DNA of 8,473 nucleotides from JBDTMT01 sp033764095 (GTDB taxonomy: Bacteria > Desulfobacterota > Binatia > HRBIN30 > CADEER01), in assembly GCA_033764095.1 (NCBI GenBank), contig JANRJF010000358.1:1-8473 (forward strand), given 5' to 3'. The notes under the pieces were generated by a model. That model was not told the origin of the DNA. It was given only the letters and a program-made list of their open reading frames with translations, and made no database searches. This document shows, in pieces, positions 5,805 through 8,473 of the stretch. Position 1 is the stretch's first letter. Each line of letters starts with the position of its first letter. A program made the position numbers and the translations under genes.

Positions 5805-6605
5805 TCAGCGCTCGCGGCGCCACGGATCGCACGACGTCCGATAGATGTCGGTGGTGCGCATCATGCGCGGCGTGTCGGCGCAGTTGAGCGAACGGCAGTG
5901 CATGGTCCACGGATGAGTCAGGATCACCTCGCCGGCGGACGCGGCGGGGTCGACGACGCGCAGCGGCACACCGTCGATCTCGCAGCCATCCTGCATGAAG
6001 CGGGCGACGCGATCGCCGCCGGCCTTGGGATCGACGAGCTCGCGCAGCCAGGGATGGCTGGCGAAGAACGCCAGCCGCAGGCGGCGCGTGTCAGCGCGCT
6101 CCGCTACTGATCGGCCGGCGACGAAGCGCTCGACCAGCCGGTGCGAGCCGGCGAGCAGCAGCGTTCCGCCGCCGCCCGGCGCGATGTCGGCCAGGTAGAC
6201 GAACACCTTCACGCCGGGCAGCGGCTGCGCCGGCACCGCGAACGGCAGGTCGGCGTGCCAAACCGCGCTCGGCACCGTCCACGCGCCCTGCCCGACCGGA
6301 AAGCTCACCAGTACCGCACCCCACCGCTTCGGCACCGCCCACTCGCCGGCGCCGAGCAGCGCATCGAGCGCCGCGTGCAGCGCGCCGCCGTGTAGCGGCG
6401 CGAACGCCGGCCGCTCCGGCGTGCCGTCGAGCCGGCTCGGATGCGCGCCGCGCCACGAGCGGCGATCGTCGCGCACGACGCCGTGCACGCGTGCCAGCGT
6501 CTCCCACACCGCGTCGGCCATCGCCGCCGCCTCGTCGCGCGTGCAGGCAGTAAGGCGGGTGAAGCCGTGCTCGGCAAACTCCGTGTGCTGCTCGACGGTC
6601 ACCAT
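5805..6605 (-). CDS. Phytanoyl-CoA dioxygenase (PhyH) family Fe(II)/2-oxoglutarate oxygenase
   Basis: PhyH-type enzymes hydroxylate small-molecule substrates using Fe(II), oxygen and 2-oxoglutarate. Counting from the ATG at 6605, the 266-residue product has the iron-binding HxD pair His117/Asp119 in VWHADLPF, a distal His236 in THPWTMHCRSLN, and Arg247 exactly eleven residues later, the spacing of the 2-oxoglutarate-binding arginine in the family. GGGGTLLLAGSH (164-175 of the longer frame) is also typical of the double-stranded beta-helix core. All cofactor residues are present, so it should be active; the substrate is unknown. The ATG at 6605 (MVTVEQHTEFAEHGF) matches the usual N terminus. 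An upstream TTG at 6665 would add 20 residues translated partly from a repeat and was rejected. No clear Shine-Dalgarno sequence is seen. It lies 94 bp downstream of ecfT on the same strand but need not be functionally linked. Confidence 0.88.
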   Translation of the reverse strand: MVTVEQHTEFAEHGFTRLTACTRDEAAAMADAVWETLARVHGVVRDDRRSWRGAHPSRLDGTPERPAFAPLHGGALHAALDALLGAGEWAVPKRWGAVLVSFPVGQGAWTVPSAVWHADLPFAVPAQPLPGVKVFVYLADIAPGGGGTLLLAGSHRLVERFVAGRSVAERADTRRLRLAFFASHPWLRELVDPKAGGDRVARFMQDGCEIDGVPLRVVDPAASAGEVILTHPWTMHCRSLNCADTPRMMRTTDIYRTSCDPWRRER

Positions 6606-6653
6606 CGGGCTGTCACGCTGTGAGGCTCTTAGCGGTTCAGATCCTTCCCTATC

Positions 6654-6687
6654 CCTAACCGCCAACAGCCTGCCCGCGTAACGGCCT
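6654..6687 (-). repeat. Degenerate half copy of the ecfA-ecfT spacer repeat
   Basis: This stretch of the dioxygenase-ecfT spacer aligns with the right arm of the hairpin at 7487-7572. They share GCCAACAGCCT exactly (6661-6671 and 7546-7556), and I count about 27 matches over 34 bases, without a pairing second arm. It looks like a decayed copy of the same intergenic repeat. Confidence 0.5.
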
Positions 6688-6699
6688 TCTTCATTCGTC

Positions 6700-7479
6700 T
6701 CAGCGCAGCGCCAGGACGCCGCGGTACCACAGCCACAGGTACAACGCCGTCACGCCGAGCAGCACCACCCCCGCGGCGACGTCGGCGGCGCGCAGCGGGT
6801 GGCGGTCGAGCGTCGTGCGCGGGCGGCTCGACTGGAAGCCGCGCGCCTCCAGCGCCATCGCCATCTGGTCGGCGCGGCGCAGCGCGCCCATGAACACCGG
6901 CACCATCACCGGCACGTAGCGGCGCAGCCGCTGCCACGGGTTGCCGTGCTCGAAGTCGAGCCCGCGGCAGCGCTGCGCCTGCACGACGGTGGCGGCGGAG
7001 TCGACGAACACCGGCACCAGGCGGAACGCCATCGTCATGGTGAAGCCCAGCTTGTACGGCACGCCAAGGCGGGTGAGCGCGTAGGCGAACTCCTCGATGC
7101 GCGTCACCGACAGGAAGAGGATGCCGGCGCCGAGGAAGCTCTCCAGCTTGAGCGCCATGCCGAGCCCGAACCACGGGGCGGTCTGGCTGACGTGGATGCG
7201 GCGCCACGCGAACAGCGGCGGCTCCCCGTCTGGTCCGTAGAAGACGGTCCAGATCAGCAGCGTCATGACGAACACCAGGATGAACAGCACGCGCAGCCGC
7301 CAGATGTTGGGCAACGAGCCGGTGCCGATCAGCAAGGCGACGACGCCGGCGAGCAACGGCAGTTGCCAGAGCGGCCGCTCCACCGCGAAGGCGGCAATGA
7401 ACACCGCGATCATCCCGGCCAGGCGGACCAACGGGTGCAGCCGGTGCACCCAGGTGTCGTTGTCGAGATAGAGGTACAT
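6700..7479 (-). CDS. ecfT: Energy-coupling factor transporter transmembrane protein EcfT (CbiQ family)
   Basis: EcfT is the membrane scaffold of ECF importers; it links the ATPase pair to a substrate-binding S protein for vitamins or metal ions. The 259-residue product has several hydrophobic segments (about 20-33, 39-52, 62-81, 105-124, 233-251) and the two cytoplasmic coupling motifs of the family, AQRCRG (168-173) and ALEARGF (209-215), both ending in Arg-Gly as required for ATPase contact. FRLVPVFVDS (152-161) is also typical. The start MYLYLDNDTWVHRLHP aligns with the usual family N terminus, yet the ATG at 7479 has no Shine-Dalgarno sequence: the upstream bases belong to a hairpin repeat. 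It follows the ATPase gene by 121 bp. No S protein is visible, so the substrate is unknown; it may lie past the right edge or elsewhere, as in group II ECF systems. Confidence 0.92.
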   Translation of the reverse strand: MYLYLDNDTWVHRLHPLVRLAGMIAVFIAAFAVERPLWQLPLLAGVVALLIGTGSLPNIWRLRVLFILVFVMTLLIWTVFYGPDGEPPLFAWRRIHVSQTAPWFGLGMALKLESFLGAGILFLSVTRIEEFAYALTRLGVPYKLGFTMTMAFRLVPVFVDSAATVVQAQRCRGLDFEHGNPWQRLRRYVPVMVPVFMGALRRADQMAMALEARGFQSSRPRTTLDRHPLRAADVAAGVVLLGVTALYLWLWYRGVLALR

Positions 7480-7486
7480 GAGAAGA

Positions 7487-7572
7487 AGGCTGTTAGGCTG
7501 CTAGGCTGTTGGCTGTCAGGGGGACGAAGCTCTCCTCCCCTGACAGCCAACAGCCTAGCGGCCTAACAGCCT
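7487..7572. repeat. Long imperfect inverted repeat (36-bp arms) between ecfA and ecfT
   Basis: The arms 7487-7522 and 7537-7572 are reverse complements at 35 of 36 positions, around a 14-base loop. The one mismatch (7499/7560) would be a U-G wobble in plus-strand RNA but an A-C mismatch in minus-strand RNA. Each arm is itself built of repeats of AGGCTGTT/TTGGCTGT words. The element begins eight bases upstream of the ecfT start codon and fills most of the spacer. It may attenuate or separate expression of the two genes, or be a mobile intergenic palindrome. Confidence 0.85.
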
Positions 7573-7600
7573 ATCCCGCTGGCGGACCGCACTGCCATTG

Positions 7601-8473
7601 CTACTCGCCCGCCGCCGTGACGCCGGCGAGCAACTCGTCGACCGACAGCGGCGTGAAGCCCAGCGCGCGGCCGACGCGGGTGGCGTCCGGGAGGCGGAAG
7701 TGGCAGTCGGCGAGCAGCGCCTCCTGCGCGAACAGCGCGCGCAGCGGGCCGTCGAAGGCGACGCGGCCGCCGCGCAGCACGACGCCGCGCTCGGCGTATT
7801 CGGCGACCACCCACGGGCTGTGCGTGATCACCACCAACGTCAGGCCGCGCGCGTGCAGGCCGGCGAGGAAGGCCATCATGCGGCGCTGCTCGTGGTAGTC
7901 GAGACCGGTGGTGGGCTCGTCGAGGATCAGCACCGCCGGCTCCAGCACCAGCAGCGCGGCAACCGCGAGGCGCTGGCGTTGGCCCTTGCCGAGCAGGAAC
8001 GGGTCGACCGTCGCGTGCTCCTGCAGCCCGACCGCGGCGAGCGCCGCCGCGACGCGCGCGGCGCGCTCGGCGCGCGGCACGCCGAAGTTCTCCAGCGCGA
8101 ACTCGACCTCAGCCGCGGCGCTGGCGGCGAACAGCTGTTGATCCGGATTCTGGAACACGTAGCCGACGTCGCGCGCCACCGCCTGCAGGCCGAGGGTGGC
8201 GAGATCCGCCCCGCGCAGCCGGACGCAGCCCTGGCTCGGCGTCAGCAGCCCGTTGAGCTGCTTGGCGAGCGTCGTCTTGCCGGAACCGTTCTGGCCGATC
8301 AGCGCGACGAACTCGCCGGCGCCGATGGCAAGCGACGCATCCGCCAGCGCGACGCGCCCGCCGGGGTAGACAAAGGCCACGTCGTCGACCTCCAACAGCG
8401 GCGGCGGCGCCGCTGCGGGGGCGGCCGGCACCTCGGCCGGCGCGCGCCGCTGCAGGCGCGCGGCGGCCGCCTC
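7601..8473 (-). CDS. ecfA: Energy-coupling factor transporter ATPase (EcfA/CbiO family), 5' end off the window
   Basis: ABC-type ATPase that powers an ECF importer with the EcfT encoded downstream. The open frame covers 291 codons to the right edge with no stop. Counting from an in-frame GTG at 8431: Walker A GQNGSGKTT (46-54), Q-loop YVFQNPDQQ, signature LGKGQRQRLAVA (147-158, replacing the standard LSGGQ), Walker B LILDEP with catalytic Glu172, and switch His204 in VITHS. All catalytic positions are intact, and the C-terminal tail is of EcfA type. The frame upstream of the GTG is alanine/arginine/proline-rich and resembles an interdomain linker, so this may be the second half of a double-ATPase EcfA rather than a stand-alone protein. 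I therefore extend it to the edge as partial. The variant signature is one I associate with this branch of the family. Confidence 0.93.
   Translation of the reverse strand, partial: EAAAARLQRRAPAEVPAAPAAAPPPLLEVDDVAFVYPGGRVALADASLAIGAGEFVALIGQNGSGKTTLAKQLNGLLTPSQGCVRLRGADLATLGLQAVARDVGYVFQNPDQQLFAASAAAEVEFALENFGVPRAERAARVAAALAAVGLQEHATVDPFLLGKGQRQRLAVAALLVLEPAVLILDEPTTGLDYHEQRRMMAFLAGLHARGLTLVVITHSPWVVAEYAERGVVLRGGRVAFDGPLRALFAQEALLADCHFRLPDATRVGRALGFTPLSVDELLAGVTAAGE

Noticed and set aside
5638..5910. Minus-strand 90-codon frame across the convergent spacer
   Set aside because: Its Thr/Asp-rich run (ATDYTDTDDTDFTE) is simply the translated inverted repeat, and the rest overlaps the dioxygenase gene out of frame.
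6606..6665. TTG-initiated 20-residue N-terminal extension of the dioxygenase
   Set aside because: It starts within the degenerate repeat copy, lacks family similarity, and the ATG at 6605 gives the expected N terminus.
6799..7566. Plus-strand 255-codon open frame
   Set aside because: Antisense to ecfT and reads into the hairpin repeat; His/Glu/Arg-rich shadow sequence.

Overview
This is a GC-rich chromosomal window (about 70% GC by eye) with tightly packed, mostly housekeeping genes. Nearly every gene uses G/C-ending codons. The gene set is a bifunctional CoaBC, an Mrp-family Fe-S carrier with a DUF971 partner, a long-chain polyprenyl diphosphate synthase, a phytanoyl-CoA-dioxygenase-like enzyme and an ECF-type transporter. 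Together with the GC content, this suggests a free-living, possibly uncultured, bacterium of a proteobacterial, Myxococcota or Binatota-like lineage. The phylum cannot be fixed from this sequence.

Layout: from the right of the first half, on the minus strand, a DUF971 gene and mrp overlap by 4 bp. A perfect 22-bp GC palindrome follows the mrp stop, and next to it lies a good candidate promoter. The promoter would drive a second minus-strand operon: a CDP-alcohol phosphatidyltransferase, a 59-residue two-helix membrane protein, an LPG-synthase/UPF0104-type membrane protein, and coaBC, which runs off the left edge. All four genes overlap their neighbours by 4 to 14 bp. Divergent from DUF971, on the plus strand, is a polyprenyl diphosphate synthase with its own TTGACA promoter. 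The right third is again minus strand: an ECF ATPase (cut by the right edge), an EcfT transmembrane subunit, and a PhyH-type Fe(II)/2-oxoglutarate oxygenase that converges on the polyprenyl synthase.

How the genes fit together: the CDP-alcohol phosphatidyltransferase, the small membrane protein and the UPF0104 protein look like a membrane-lipid synthesis and export or modification module co-transcribed with CoA biosynthesis. DUF971 and Mrp look like a cofactor-maturation pair. EcfA and EcfT form the energising module of a vitamin or metal importer whose substrate-binding S protein is not in the window.

Each of the four larger intergenic spacers (94 to 233 bp) carries a repeat-like, non-coding element: a 23-bp-arm nested inverted repeat, a 36-bp-arm hairpin, a degenerate half copy of that hairpin, and a purine-rich repeat tract. 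No stretch over 300 bp lacks a gene. I saw no RNA genes, transposases, CRISPR arrays or phage genes. I see no obviously novel defence or biosynthetic system. The lipid-module operon and the intergenic repeats are the parts most worth a second look.
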